Assembly: GCF_006569185.2 (NCBI RefSeq)
Contig: NZ_VIGC02000008.1
Coordinates: forward strand, 62,001 to 126,000
From: Litorilinea aerophila
GTDB taxonomy: Bacteria; Chloroflexota; Anaerolineae; Caldilineales; Caldilineaceae
Length of the DNA: 64,000 nucleotides
Direction: 5' to 3'
Part shown: positions 33,681-40,763 of the stretch, piece by piece
How positions within the stretch are numbered: the stretch's first letter is position 1
Layout of the letters: the number at the start of each line of letters is the position of its first letter
The notes under the pieces: model-generated
Told to the model about the DNA's origin: nothing
Databases searched by the model: none
Seen by the model: the letters and a program-made list of their open reading frames with translations, nothing else
Made by a program: the position numbers and the translations under genes

Positions 33681-33700
33681 GTCCGGTTTCCATACCGGAC
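33681..33700. repeat. REP-like palindrome with TTCCAT loop
   Basis: GTCCGGT pairs with ACCGGAC around the loop TTCCAT, preceded by cgtag. The same loop with different stems occurs twice at 40556-40603. It lies between two minus-strand genes. The neighbouring gtacggcgg...ccgccgtac (about 33574-33627) is another inverted pair. Confidence 0.6.
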
Positions 33701-33734
33701 AAGCGGTTTATGCCTCTTGATTAGACAATCGGTA

Positions 33735-34601
33735 TTATGTCGTCGCCAGGATGAGCAGCCCCATGAAGACGACACCGCCGCCCAGCGTCAGGCGCACCCA
33801 TTCCCTGTGATGCAGGTTCCAGTGGGCCAGCCGGTTGAGGGTGGGGCGGGCCGAGGCCGCCACCAGAATCGCCACCAGCGGCAGCACGAAGATCAGATTG
33901 TAGAGTACCAGGTAGGCGTAGCCCAACAGGGCGGTTGGCTGCAGGGCGAGCAGGCTGAGTACGGCCAGATAGACCGCTCCGCTGCAGGGTACCGTGCACA
34001 GGCCGATGAGAAAGCCACTGACCATCAGCGTCGGTACGGTAGCCGTACGCGCCGCGCGGCGCGCCAGGGCGCCCACCTGGCTCGGTGCCTGCAGGCGGGG
34101 GCCCCAGTCCGGCAGGAAGAAATCTTTGACCATCCACAGCCCCAAAAGGATCGCCAGCAGCGCACCCATGCGCGCGGGCAGATGTTGGCGGGTGAAGAGG
34201 TCCGTCGCCTTGAGCAACCCCACGCCCAGGGACAGATAGGTGAAAAAGATGGCAGCGATAAAGATGCTGCCCATGCCCAGGAGGCGTGCCCGGGGGGCTC
34301 CCACCAGGGCCCGCAGCCCCTGGGCGTCGGCCTGGATGGCTCCCTTTCCCGCCAGCAGCTCCCCTTTGACCGTGGCCAGCATGGCGGTGATGAAGAGCAA
34401 CAGCACCGTGAACGCGCACGGGTTGATGCCGTCCACCAGGGCTGCGGTGATGACCGTGGGCAGGGTGATGGCGGGCAGATACGTTTGCATGGATGGGTCC
34501 GGCGCGTTGGGGTGCCAGAGTCCGGCCAGGGCCACAGCCCCCATGGCAACCACCAGCAGCCCCGAGAGGACGACGGTGCGGCGCAGGAAGGGAGTCTCCA
34601 T
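33735..34601 (-). CDS. CcdA/DsbD-type thiol-disulfide interchange membrane protein, second copy
   Basis: A 288-residue membrane protein with seven to eight helices. Redox cysteines occur as DGINPCAFTVLLLFITAM (about residue 61) and GLCTVPCSGAVYLAVL (about residues 207-213), the CcdA/DsbD-beta arrangement with an extra Cys. It carries reducing equivalents to an extracytoplasmic client. The immediate upstream gene, only 3 bp away, encodes a Cys-rich CuA-like cupredoxin, which is the probable client or partner. GGAGGCCTAGCCC precedes the ATG. It is larger and only distantly similar to the 1202 CcdA. Confidence 0.9.
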   Translation of the reverse strand: METPFLRRTVVLSGLLVVAMGAVALAGLWHPNAPDPSMQTYLPAITLPTVITAALVDGINPCAFTVLLLFITAMLATVKGELLAGKGAIQADAQGLRALVGAPRARLLGMGSIFIAAIFFTYLSLGVGLLKATDLFTRQHLPARMGALLAILLGLWMVKDFFLPDWGPRLQAPSQVGALARRAARTATVPTLMVSGFLIGLCTVPCSGAVYLAVLSLLALQPTALLGYAYLVLYNLIFVLPLVAILVAASARPTLNRLAHWNLHHREWVRLTLGGGVVFMGLLILATT

Positions 34602-34604
34602 GGG

Positions 34605-35066
34605 CTAGGCCTCCACGATCAGCGTGCCCTGCATGTTGGGATTGGCACGGCCTCCGCAGCAGATGTCGCAGTAGAACTGGTATTCGCCCGGTTCAGTGGG
34701 CGTGAAGGTGATGGTGTTGCTGCCCAGGGGTGGGGCGATGACGCTGACGTTGAGTTCATCCACCGCCCACTGGTGCTGGCCGCCGCCGTCGGTGTGGTAT
34801 TGGTTGTCCAGACTCCGGAGCCGGATGGTTACCGGTTCCCCGGCCTTGACCCGGATCTCCTTCCGGTCGAAACCGCCCATGTCTGCGGCCACGTCGATGA
34901 CATGGCCCGCCAGTTCGGGCAGGGGTGGGCGCACGAAGGCCTTGACGAGCAAGTATCCTGCCAATCCTAACACGGCCACCACCAGTAGACCGTAGGCCAG
35001 AGGGCCGAAGGGTCGTTGGGAACGGGGTGGTGGCTGTCTGCGGAGTCTTCGTGATTTTGAACCCAT
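34605..35066 (-). CDS. Membrane-anchored CuA-like cupredoxin with altered metal site
   Basis: A 153-residue protein: basic N-terminus, one transmembrane helix (about 22-45), then a domain closely resembling the CuA domain of cytochrome oxidase subunit II/nitrous oxide reductase. His98 in GGGQHQWAVDELNV fits the first CuA His. The loop reads FYCDICCGGRANPNMQG: Cys133 and Cys137 keep the C-x3-C spacing and Cys136 is extra, but the second His of CuA is absent and Met145 is shifted by one. It may be a single-copper or copper-chaperone form. It is cotranscribed with the CcdA-like gene. Confidence 0.85.
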   Translation of the reverse strand: MGSKSRRLRRQPPPRSQRPFGPLAYGLLVVAVLGLAGYLLVKAFVRPPLPELAGHVIDVAADMGGFDRKEIRVKAGEPVTIRLRSLDNQYHTDGGGQHQWAVDELNVSVIAPPLGSNTITFTPTEPGEYQFYCDICCGGRANPNMQGTLIVEA

Positions 35067-35130
35067 GAGCCTTCTCCACTCGCCTTACTTGAATCACTCA
35101 GCGGTACATTTGACCCTTTTTGCCGTCGAC

Positions 35131-35353
35131 TTACGGATCCAGTGTCCAGCGGAAGACCCGGCTGGGGACGCCGGAGATGCCCTGGAGTTCCAGTTCCAGG
35201 GTGGTGGGGGCGCCCTCTGGGCGCGGCTGCAGGATGTCGCCTGCCGGCGCGAACTGGAGGAGCCCGCTGACGTGGTGGCCGCCTAATGCGCATCAGCAGC
35301 CCTATCTGGCCCCTCTCCCGTGGACCGTGGTTTGGGTGGTTCTGGTCGTGCAT
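35131..35353 (-). pseudogene. Small frameshifted gene upstream of the CuA-like cupredoxin
   Basis: An ATG at 35353 with a good AGGAG seven bases upstream opens a frame MHDQNHPNHGPRERGQIGLL. Near 35284 the protein-like reading moves to the next frame and continues GGHHVSGLLQFAPAGDILQP ... TLELELQGISGVPSRVFRWT, ending at TAA 35131. The second part has strong G/C third positions and no start codon of its own. Removing one base in cgcattaggcgg would join them into about 73 residues. It is either a true frameshift, a sequencing error or a recoding site. Family not recognised. Confidence 0.45.
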
Positions 35354-35755
35354 CTTCGTTCTCCTGCGAACAGGTGCCAACAGGGTGGCCCGGGTGACTT
35401 TGACTGCTCGTCACCAGTATGGCCCCTGGACTGGGGCTGGGACACGCGCCATTGGCCGCCCATGGAGCAGGCAGAATGGCCCGGTCACACCTGGCCACCC
35501 AGGCAGGTCCCGGAGGAACCCTGAACCCAGACGCCCCTTTCTCCAATGGGCGCGGCCCTGGGGGGGCACCGGTGGCGTCCAGTTGGCCAGCGCCCATGGG
35601 TGGTCGATGAGACAAACACAAATTGTCCGCAATCGATTCATATTCCCTTCACAAATCTGGCGCACAATGGAAGCAGAACGGGTCGACAGCGAGGCCCGGA
35701 GAAGCAACAAGGCCATCTCGGTCACATGTGAGTCAATTCAAAGGGAGGAAAGATC
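35354..35755. other. Divergent intergenic region
   Basis: Nothing recognisable as a gene. It lies between minus-strand copper genes and the plus-strand Met-rich operon and must contain its promoter; an AT-richer stretch at 35610-35660 is the likeliest place. Confidence 0.45.
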
Positions 35756-36139
35756 ATGAATAGCCGAGTTCAGAAGTATCTGACCGTTGTGGGGCTCCTG
35801 GTCGTTTCGTTGCTCATCTTTGCCGGCACAGCGCTGGCCCAGGGCACCGACCCTGAGACGCCCAATCCGGATACCCAGACACCGCTCCAGCAGATGCAGG
35901 AGTGGATGGGGCCCCAGGCCTGGGGTGAGATGATCCAGCACATGACCCAGGTCCACGGCGCGGAGTGGACCGGGCAGATGCTCCAGTGGATGAACGAGAC
36001 CGGCGGCTGCCATGGCAACGGGGGCGGTATGATGGGCAGCGGCAACAGCCCCTGGGGAACCATGATGAATGGCTTCCGCGGCATGATGGGTGGCTTCCAG
36101 GGCATGGGCGGGGGCATGATGGGCGGCTTGGGCCGGTAG
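35756..36139 (+). CDS. Exported Met/Gly-rich small protein
   Basis: A 127-residue protein with a signal peptide (SLLIFAGTALAQ), a short Thr/Pro segment, a helical MQEWMGPQAWGEMIQHMTQV with regularly spaced Met, Trp and His, then GGCHGN and a C-terminal tail that is almost only Gly and Met (MMG repeats). Such Met/His/Cys content is typical of extracytoplasmic Cu(I)-binding proteins. AAAGGGAGGAAAGATC precedes the ATG. It opens a three-gene run with the NfeD-like and SHOCT genes. Family not identified; copper binding is inferred from composition and neighbours. Confidence 0.8.
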   Translation: MNSRVQKYLTVVGLLVVSLLIFAGTALAQGTDPETPNPDTQTPLQQMQEWMGPQAWGEMIQHMTQVHGAEWTGQMLQWMNETGGCHGNGGGMMGSGNSPWGTMMNGFRGMMGGFQGMGGGMMGGLGR

Positions 36140-36164
36140 GCCCATGGGGTCAGAGGAGGATCGT

Positions 36165-36512
36165 ATGTGGTGCCACATTCTTCTGACCATGCCACTGTTG
36201 GGGCTCGCCTTGTTCTTTGTGCTGCCCTTTAGCCCGGCCCTTGCCCTCTACCTGGTGCTCGTGTTGTTGTCGCTGTTGCTGTACTACAAGATCATGGAGA
36301 GCATGCAGGTACCCGTCGCCACCGGGCCAGAAGCCCTGCTGGGCCAGGTGGTGACCACCGGCGACGACGGCTCGATCCGCTGGCAGGGCGAATGGTGGAA
36401 GGCCCGGCCCCTGTTGCCCCATCAGCGGGTGCGCATCGTCGACATCCGTGGCCTGGAGGTACAGGTGGAGCCGGTGGAAGCAGTCGAAAATCAATCGGGC
36501 GTGAACACCTGA
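36165..36512 (+). CDS. NfeD-like membrane protein with OB-fold domain
   Basis: A 115-residue protein with two transmembrane helices (about residues 4-22 and 25-42) and a C-terminal OB-fold: GPEALLGQVVTTGDDGSIRW, QGEWWKARP, and HQRVRIVDIRGLEVQVEP. This matches the C-terminal domain of NfeD proteins, which associate with SPFH/stomatin proteins and membrane quality control. AGAGGAGGATCGT precedes the ATG. No SPFH gene is adjacent. Confidence 0.82.
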   Translation: MWCHILLTMPLLGLALFFVLPFSPALALYLVLVLLSLLLYYKIMESMQVPVATGPEALLGQVVTTGDDGSIRWQGEWWKARPLLPHQRVRIVDIRGLEVQVEPVEAVENQSGVNT

Positions 36513-36562
36513 TTCAGGGCTGGTTTACCCAGAAGGATCACACGAGAAAGGAAAAACACACG

Positions 36563-36793
36563 ATGATGTTCGGTGGTGGTATGCTACTTGGCTGGTTGTT
36601 GCCCATCCTCCTGCTGGTACTGGGCGGCATGTGGCTCCTCAACAACAGTCCCTCCAATCGGGGCGGCAATCCCGATGGCTTCCATCCTCCCCAGAGGGTG
36701 GAGAGAGCCGAGGAGATTCTCCAGGAACGCTATGCCCGGGGCGAGATCAGCCGCGAAGAGTACGAGGAAATGCGCCAGACGCTGAAGCGGTAG
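36563..36793 (+). CDS. Small membrane protein with C-terminal SHOCT domain
   Basis: A 76-residue protein: an N-terminal hydrophobic helix (GMLLGWLLPILLLVLGGMWLL, 21 residues, within residues 5-26), a Pro/Asn linker, and a SHOCT motif AEEILQERYARGEISREEYE at the C-terminus. SHOCT domains are short oligomerisation modules. AAAGGA precedes the ATG at 36563. It ends the Met-rich/NfeD-like/SHOCT run, just before a strong terminator. Similar small SHOCT proteins often accompany copper-resistance genes (family knowledge; not decisive). Confidence 0.82.
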   Translation: MMFGGGMLLGWLLPILLLVLGGMWLLNNSPSNRGGNPDGFHPPQRVERAEEILQERYARGEISREEYEEMRQTLKR

Positions 36794-36817
36794 CCCGGCG
36801 ACCGCGCCAAATTGCCC

Positions 36818-36858
36818 GGTGTGCTCCCGGCCAAAGAACCCTGGCCCGGGAGCACACC
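36818..36858 (+). terminator. Terminator after the SHOCT gene
   Basis: A 13-bp perfect stem, GGTGTGCTCCCGG with CCGGGAGCACACC, with a 15-nt loop and then TTTG. It lies 24 bp after the stop. Confidence 0.7.
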
Positions 36859-36934
36859 TTTGTGTAGCATGATCAGGTATCAACATGATTGGATGTAACG
36901 GGATTGAGTCAAAGGTAAAGGAGAGACCCGAACC

Positions 36935-38560
36935 ATGAACCTTCGCAGTGTTGTGATAACCGGTGTGCTGGCGCTATCCGTGCCGGTGCTGGCCGCCTGC
37001 GGCGGCCTGGTGGAGCCGACGGCCTCCCCACCCGCCGCGGTCGAGGGCGAGCAGGCTGGGGCCGCTGCCACCGAGGCAGCGACCGCGGTGGAGACAACGG
37101 CCAGCGAGGCCGCCGGCGTCGAGACCCCCCAGCCGGCTGGTTTCAGCTGGACGGCCTGGGTCGCCAACGGCATGGACGACAGTCTGAGCGTGGTGGACCT
37201 CGCCACGGGCCAGGAGTTGGCCCGCATTCCGGTGGGCATGAATCCCCATATCCTGACCACCAGCCCCGACGGCAGCATCCTCTATGTCGTCAATGCCGGT
37301 GGGCACGACCGGGATCCCAATGCCCACGCCGAGGAGGCAGCGAGCCAGGCGACTCCCGATCCCCATGGTCACGGCGGCAATGGCGCGGACACGGCTCCAT
37401 CGGCTGAAGCGGGGAAGGCAGACGAGGACAAAGCGGACAGCAGCATGGATCAGCCGGATGGAACGAGCTATAGCCTGTGGGCCATCGACGCTGCCAGCGG
37501 CCAGGTCCTGGTCCAGGTGCCCGTGGGCATGGGGCCAACCCATCCCATCGCCAGCGCCGACGGCAGCCGGGTTTATGTCACCAATACTGACGAAGGATCG
37601 GTGACCGTCATCGACACGGCTACCTGGGGGGTGGTGACCACGATCTCCGATCTGCCCGAACCCCATGACGGTGCGTTGACGCCCGACGGCCGGCTGCTCT
37701 ATCTGGCCACGGCCGGCACGTCCACCCTGACCGTGGTGGACACCGAAAGCTTCGCGGTCATCAAGACGATTCCGGTAGGCAATAAGCCCCGGGGTCTTGT
37801 TGCCGGCGGCGTGAACGGCGAGCTGGCCTATGTCACCAACAAGGGCGACGGCACCCTATCCATCGTCGACATTCCCAATGGCACAGTGCAGATGACGGTC
37901 CCGGTGGGGGCAGGGGCCCACGCCGTGCGGCTCAGCCCTGACGGCGAGACGGCCTATGTCTCCCTGAGCCAGGAAGACGCGGTTGCCCTGGTGGATGTGC
38001 AGAGCGGCCAGGTGCGCCGCACCCTGGCCGTGGGCGCAACGCCTGAACAGCTTGACCTGAGCGGCGATGGCCGCTGGCTGGTGGTCAGCAACAACGGTGA
38101 CGCCACCCTCTCCATCATCGATCTGGCCCAGGAAACCCTCGTCGCCACCGTGGCCGTGGGCGCCGGCGCCTATGGCGTACAGATGACCTCGGTGGCCTAC
38201 GCCGGCTCGACCCCCATGGCCCTGCCCGACCTGCCCAAGAACGCCGACGGCTACAGGGATCTGAGCGTGGAGCAGTTGGCCGCCGCCATGGAGGCCAAGG
38301 ACTTTGTCCTGGTGAACGTCCACATTCCCTACGAAGGCGAACTGCCCAACACCGACCTCTTCATCCCCTACAACGAGATCGGGGCCAATCTGGATAAACT
38401 GTCGGCCCCCGATGCTCCCATTGTGCTCTACTGCCGCAGCGGCAGGATGAGCACGGCCGCGGCCGAGGTCCTGGTCGCTGCCGGCTACACCAACATCTAT
38501 GAGCTGGATGGCGGCTTCAACGCCTGGCAAGCGGCGGGATATGAGCTGGTGAGCCAGTAG
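36935..38560 (+). CDS. Lipoprotein: YVTN beta-propeller fused to a rhodanese domain
   Basis: A 541-residue lipoprotein. Lipobox VLAAC (Cys21) and an Ala/Glu/Thr linker come first. A seven-bladed YVTN/YncE-type propeller (about 72-410) has repeats such as SLSVVDLATGQELARIPVGM and TLSIVDIPNGTVQMTVPVG. An insertion near residues 128-180 is rich in His, Asp, Glu and Lys (PHGHGGNG). Residues about 425-541 form a rhodanese domain with active-site loop CRSGRMS (Cys500). Rhodaneses move sulfane sulfur; YVTN propellers bind ligands or metals. The fusion on the outside of the membrane is unusual. AAAGGAGAGACC precedes the ATG. Confidence 0.9.
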   Translation: MNLRSVVITGVLALSVPVLAACGGLVEPTASPPAAVEGEQAGAAATEAATAVETTASEAAGVETPQPAGFSWTAWVANGMDDSLSVVDLATGQELARIPVGMNPHILTTSPDGSILYVVNAGGHDRDPNAHAEEAASQATPDPHGHGGNGADTAPSAEAGKADEDKADSSMDQPDGTSYSLWAIDAASGQVLVQVPVGMGPTHPIASADGSRVYVTNTDEGSVTVIDTATWGVVTTISDLPEPHDGALTPDGRLLYLATAGTSTLTVVDTESFAVIKTIPVGNKPRGLVAGGVNGELAYVTNKGDGTLSIVDIPNGTVQMTVPVGAGAHAVRLSPDGETAYVSLSQEDAVALVDVQSGQVRRTLAVGATPEQLDLSGDGRWLVVSNNGDATLSIIDLAQETLVATVAVGAGAYGVQMTSVAYAGSTPMALPDLPKNADGYRDLSVEQLAAAMEAKDFVLVNVHIPYEGELPNTDLFIPYNEIGANLDKLSAPDAPIVLYCRSGRMSTAAAEVLVAAGYTNIYELDGGFNAWQAAGYELVSQ

Positions 38561-38724
38561 CCACGACGTCTGAACGGGGGCTGTCCTCTGGATGGGGACA
38601 GGAGGCAGGGCAAGGGGCCAGCGGCCCCGGGCAGCCCCCACCGGGTTTCCCAAGGGCGCCGCTGATGAAGCAGTGCAGCGATGCCCACCGGAGGAGGCCG
38701 CGCCACAGAACATCTGTCACCGGT

Positions 38725-39777
38725 TCAGGGCTTCTTTTTCGGCTCAAGATAGCGCCGGATCGATGGGGCCATATAGATGAGCCCCGTGAAGGTGATGGCC
38801 CCCAAGAGGAGAATGGACACCAAAACGCCCAGATACACCAGCAGTGGAGGTCGTTTGCCCACGGAATCCGGTGGAGAGGCCGCAGCCTGGGAGCGGTTTG
38901 CCGGTGAAGGCGATGGGCGGGTGGAGTCCGTTGCGCTGAAGGACAGGGTGGCCGGCCCAGGGGATGGCGCGGGCGGCACAGGGGAGACGGCTGTGGGTAG
39001 CTGGGGCGGTGCAGGAGGAGTCTCCCGGGACATCCGCAGCTCCTTCATCAAGGCGGATACCACCTCGGCGGATTCGTGGTCGGTTAAGATGGAGACGCCG
39101 TCCAGGTGGGGGGCTACGGATCGGATCAGGGCCGCCACGGCAGCCATATCGCCGGTGGCAGCTACCTGCATACTGATCGCGACCTCTGGGTTGGCCTGGC
39201 GCATGGCAGCCGATAAGGGCAGGACAAATTCTCCCACGGTCTCCGGATCGGTCTGAATCCGCTGCACCTGCAGGACCACCAGGTCGGCATACGTGGCCAT
39301 GGCTACACCGTAGTTGAGGGCAAAATCGTGGTCGGGTCCAACTGCCAGGCGCGCGCCATAGCGGTCGGCCAGTTCCCGCATCTGACGCACACTGCCCACC
39401 GGGTCTCGTTTTTCGCCAGGAAGATTGGCCGGACCATTTTCCAGGTTATAGCCGATGATATCCACCTTGTGGCTGATGGACGGCAGGATCTCTCTGGCTT
39501 CCTGGATCGACTTAAAGACCACCAGCGTCTGTCCGACCGTGATCTGGTCCAGCAAATCCAGCATGTTCAGATGATCGATGCGGGCAATGTCATCGGAGCG
39601 GGCCGTGCGGTTGAACCAGTCCACCATGCCCGGACCCAGGCTGACATCGACCCATAGCGTTTCTGTCTCCCCGCTGCCGGCCTGGGCCCGGACGGTGATG
39701 GGCTGCACGGGCACACAACCCGCCAGGAACAGGGCCGTGGTCAACAGGATCTGGGGCAATCGTGTCATTTTGGGCAT
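38725..39777 (-). CDS. Lipoprotein of unknown function with C-terminal transmembrane helix
   Basis: A 350-residue protein: lipobox FLAGC (Cys21), a globular domain to about residue 245 with alternating strands and helices (TLVVFKSIQEAREILP; KVDIIGYNLENGP; YADLVVLQVQRIQTD; LDGVSILTDHESAEVV) resembling a TIM barrel of the glycoside-hydrolase/Cof kind, a Pro/Ser/Thr-rich linker (about 250-310) and a transmembrane helix near residues 314-337 ending in EPKKKP. No catalytic residues can be assigned. It is convergent with the propeller-rhodanese gene; the 165 bp between are GC-rich, with gggggctg/cagccccc arms that may terminate both. Confidence 0.7.
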   Translation of the reverse strand: MPKMTRLPQILLTTALFLAGCVPVQPITVRAQAGSGETETLWVDVSLGPGMVDWFNRTARSDDIARIDHLNMLDLLDQITVGQTLVVFKSIQEAREILPSISHKVDIIGYNLENGPANLPGEKRDPVGSVRQMRELADRYGARLAVGPDHDFALNYGVAMATYADLVVLQVQRIQTDPETVGEFVLPLSAAMRQANPEVAISMQVAATGDMAAVAALIRSVAPHLDGVSILTDHESAEVVSALMKELRMSRETPPAPPQLPTAVSPVPPAPSPGPATLSFSATDSTRPSPSPANRSQAAASPPDSVGKRPPLLVYLGVLVSILLLGAITFTGLIYMAPSIRRYLEPKKKP

Positions 39778-40137
39778 CGCTCAAGTCAATCTGGATCAGT
39801 CGCCAATGGGTGGACAGACGGTACGGCGCTGTCACGTGGGTTGTGCCGGGGTAGGATTTTTTGTACCAGCCGATGATTTCAATCATCGGTTAAAGGCCAG
39901 CTTGGGGGGCTTCCCCTGGGAAAAGGTAGCAGAAATTTCCAGTTACTGCAACCGTGTTTTTCAAGATCGGTGGGCAGCTATCCTGCTCTCCCCATGAACT
40001 GCACCTTTTCCGCGGGGCACCCTTGTCCATGCGGGGGAAACCAGGGGCTGCAAATGCGACACACGTGCCGCATTTGCAGATGATTCACCCCGCATCGGCC
40101 ATGGCTGGGCATCAGTAGATCGGGTAGGAAGGGAGCC
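39778..40137. other. Divergent intergenic region
   Basis: No gene is seen between the minus-strand lipoprotein and the plus-strand YHS-like gene. The palindrome at 40048-40079 is the notable element. Confidence 0.5.
40048..40079. promoter_or_regulatory. Inverted repeat CTGCAAATGCG-10-CGCATTTGCAG, candidate operator
   Basis: An 11-bp perfect inverted repeat with a spacer containing acacgtg, 59 bp upstream of the YHS-like gene. AT-containing arms and the position suggest a regulator site more than a terminator. The regulator is unknown. Confidence 0.45.
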
Positions 40138-40380
40138 ATGAACAGGATGCGATCCAGCCCCTCAGGTCGGTATCGGCCCATTTGCCCCATGTGCGGCAGG
40201 CGGCTTGAGGCAAACCGGGACGCCCCGACCATCGTGTTCATGGGACAGGAATACAGGTTCTGCTGTCAGCAGTGTCAGGAACACTTTGCACGGATGCCGG
40301 AAAGGCATATCGTACAACTGGCCCATGAGCCCTCTGGATACCTGGGATATCCTTGCCCCTATGACGGCCTGCCGCGATAA
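40138..40380 (+). CDS. Small YHS-like Cys-rich protein
   Basis: An 80-residue protein with the YHS arrangement: ICPMCGRRLEANRDAPTIVF then GQEYRFCCQQCQEHFARMP. The first CPxCG and the second CCxxC give four to five cysteines for metal. The tail ends in GYPCPYDGLPR with another Cys. AAGGGAGCC precedes the ATG. It is a fourth YHS-containing protein in the window, here isolated upstream of a two-component system, and it might report metal status. Confidence 0.75.
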   Translation: MNRMRSSPSGRYRPICPMCGRRLEANRDAPTIVFMGQEYRFCCQQCQEHFARMPERHIVQLAHEPSGYLGYPCPYDGLPR

Positions 40381-40437
40381 GTCGAACTTCTGCCAACCCA
40401 TCTACGCAGGTTTGACGCCCCTACCCGGCAGCATGGG

Positions 40438-40485
40438 CCAAAAGTCTGGGACGCACCCGGCGGAGGGTGCGTCCCAGACTTTTGG
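40438..40485 (+). terminator. 21-bp perfect-stem hairpin after the YHS-like gene
   Basis: The arm ccaaaagtctgggacgcacc (plus one more c) pairs exactly with its complement ending in gtcccagacttttgg, with the 6-nt loop ggcgga. It lies 57 bp after the stop, and the descending arm ends in TTTT. Longer than ordinary terminators. Confidence 0.65.
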
Positions 40486-40555
40486 GAAAGCGGGCGCAGC
40501 ACGCGGCGTCCGCCAGGGTCCCCGGTGTCGGTCCCCTGGCGCCTCCAAGGTTGTC

Positions 40556-40603
40556 GGTCCCGTTTCCATACGGGACCGCATCCGTGCGGTATGGAAACCG
40601 CAC
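40556..40603. repeat. Head-to-head pair of REP-like palindromes with TTCCAT/ATGGAA loops
   Basis: The first hairpin, GGTCCCGT with ACGGGACC, has loop TTCCAT (40556-40577). The second, GTGCGGT with ACCGCAC, has loop ATGGAA (40584-40603), the reverse complement, followed by ctac. Stems differ completely and loops match, as at 33681. The arrangement resembles BIME elements. The rest of 40381-40763 holds the terminator above, a gccaggg/ccctggc pair near 40512-40541 and the promoter region of the response regulator (TATGAT near 40670). Confidence 0.65.
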
Positions 40604-40763
40604 CTACTGGCCAACAATCTGGGACCCACCCCACCCACGTTTGGACTGGACCTCGTCGCGAAGGTGGGCTATGATAGCGTGGTAGGCCCGCTATATCACG
40701 GCCGACAGAAGCTGTTTCAAGATCGAGTGAAGTTGACGGAGATCAAATCCCAGGAACGGTTCT

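Noticed and set aside
35411-35725. A 104-codon minus-strand frame in the divergent gap
   Set aside because: No ribosome site, no hydrophobic pattern or motif; codon third positions are not biased as in the real genes.
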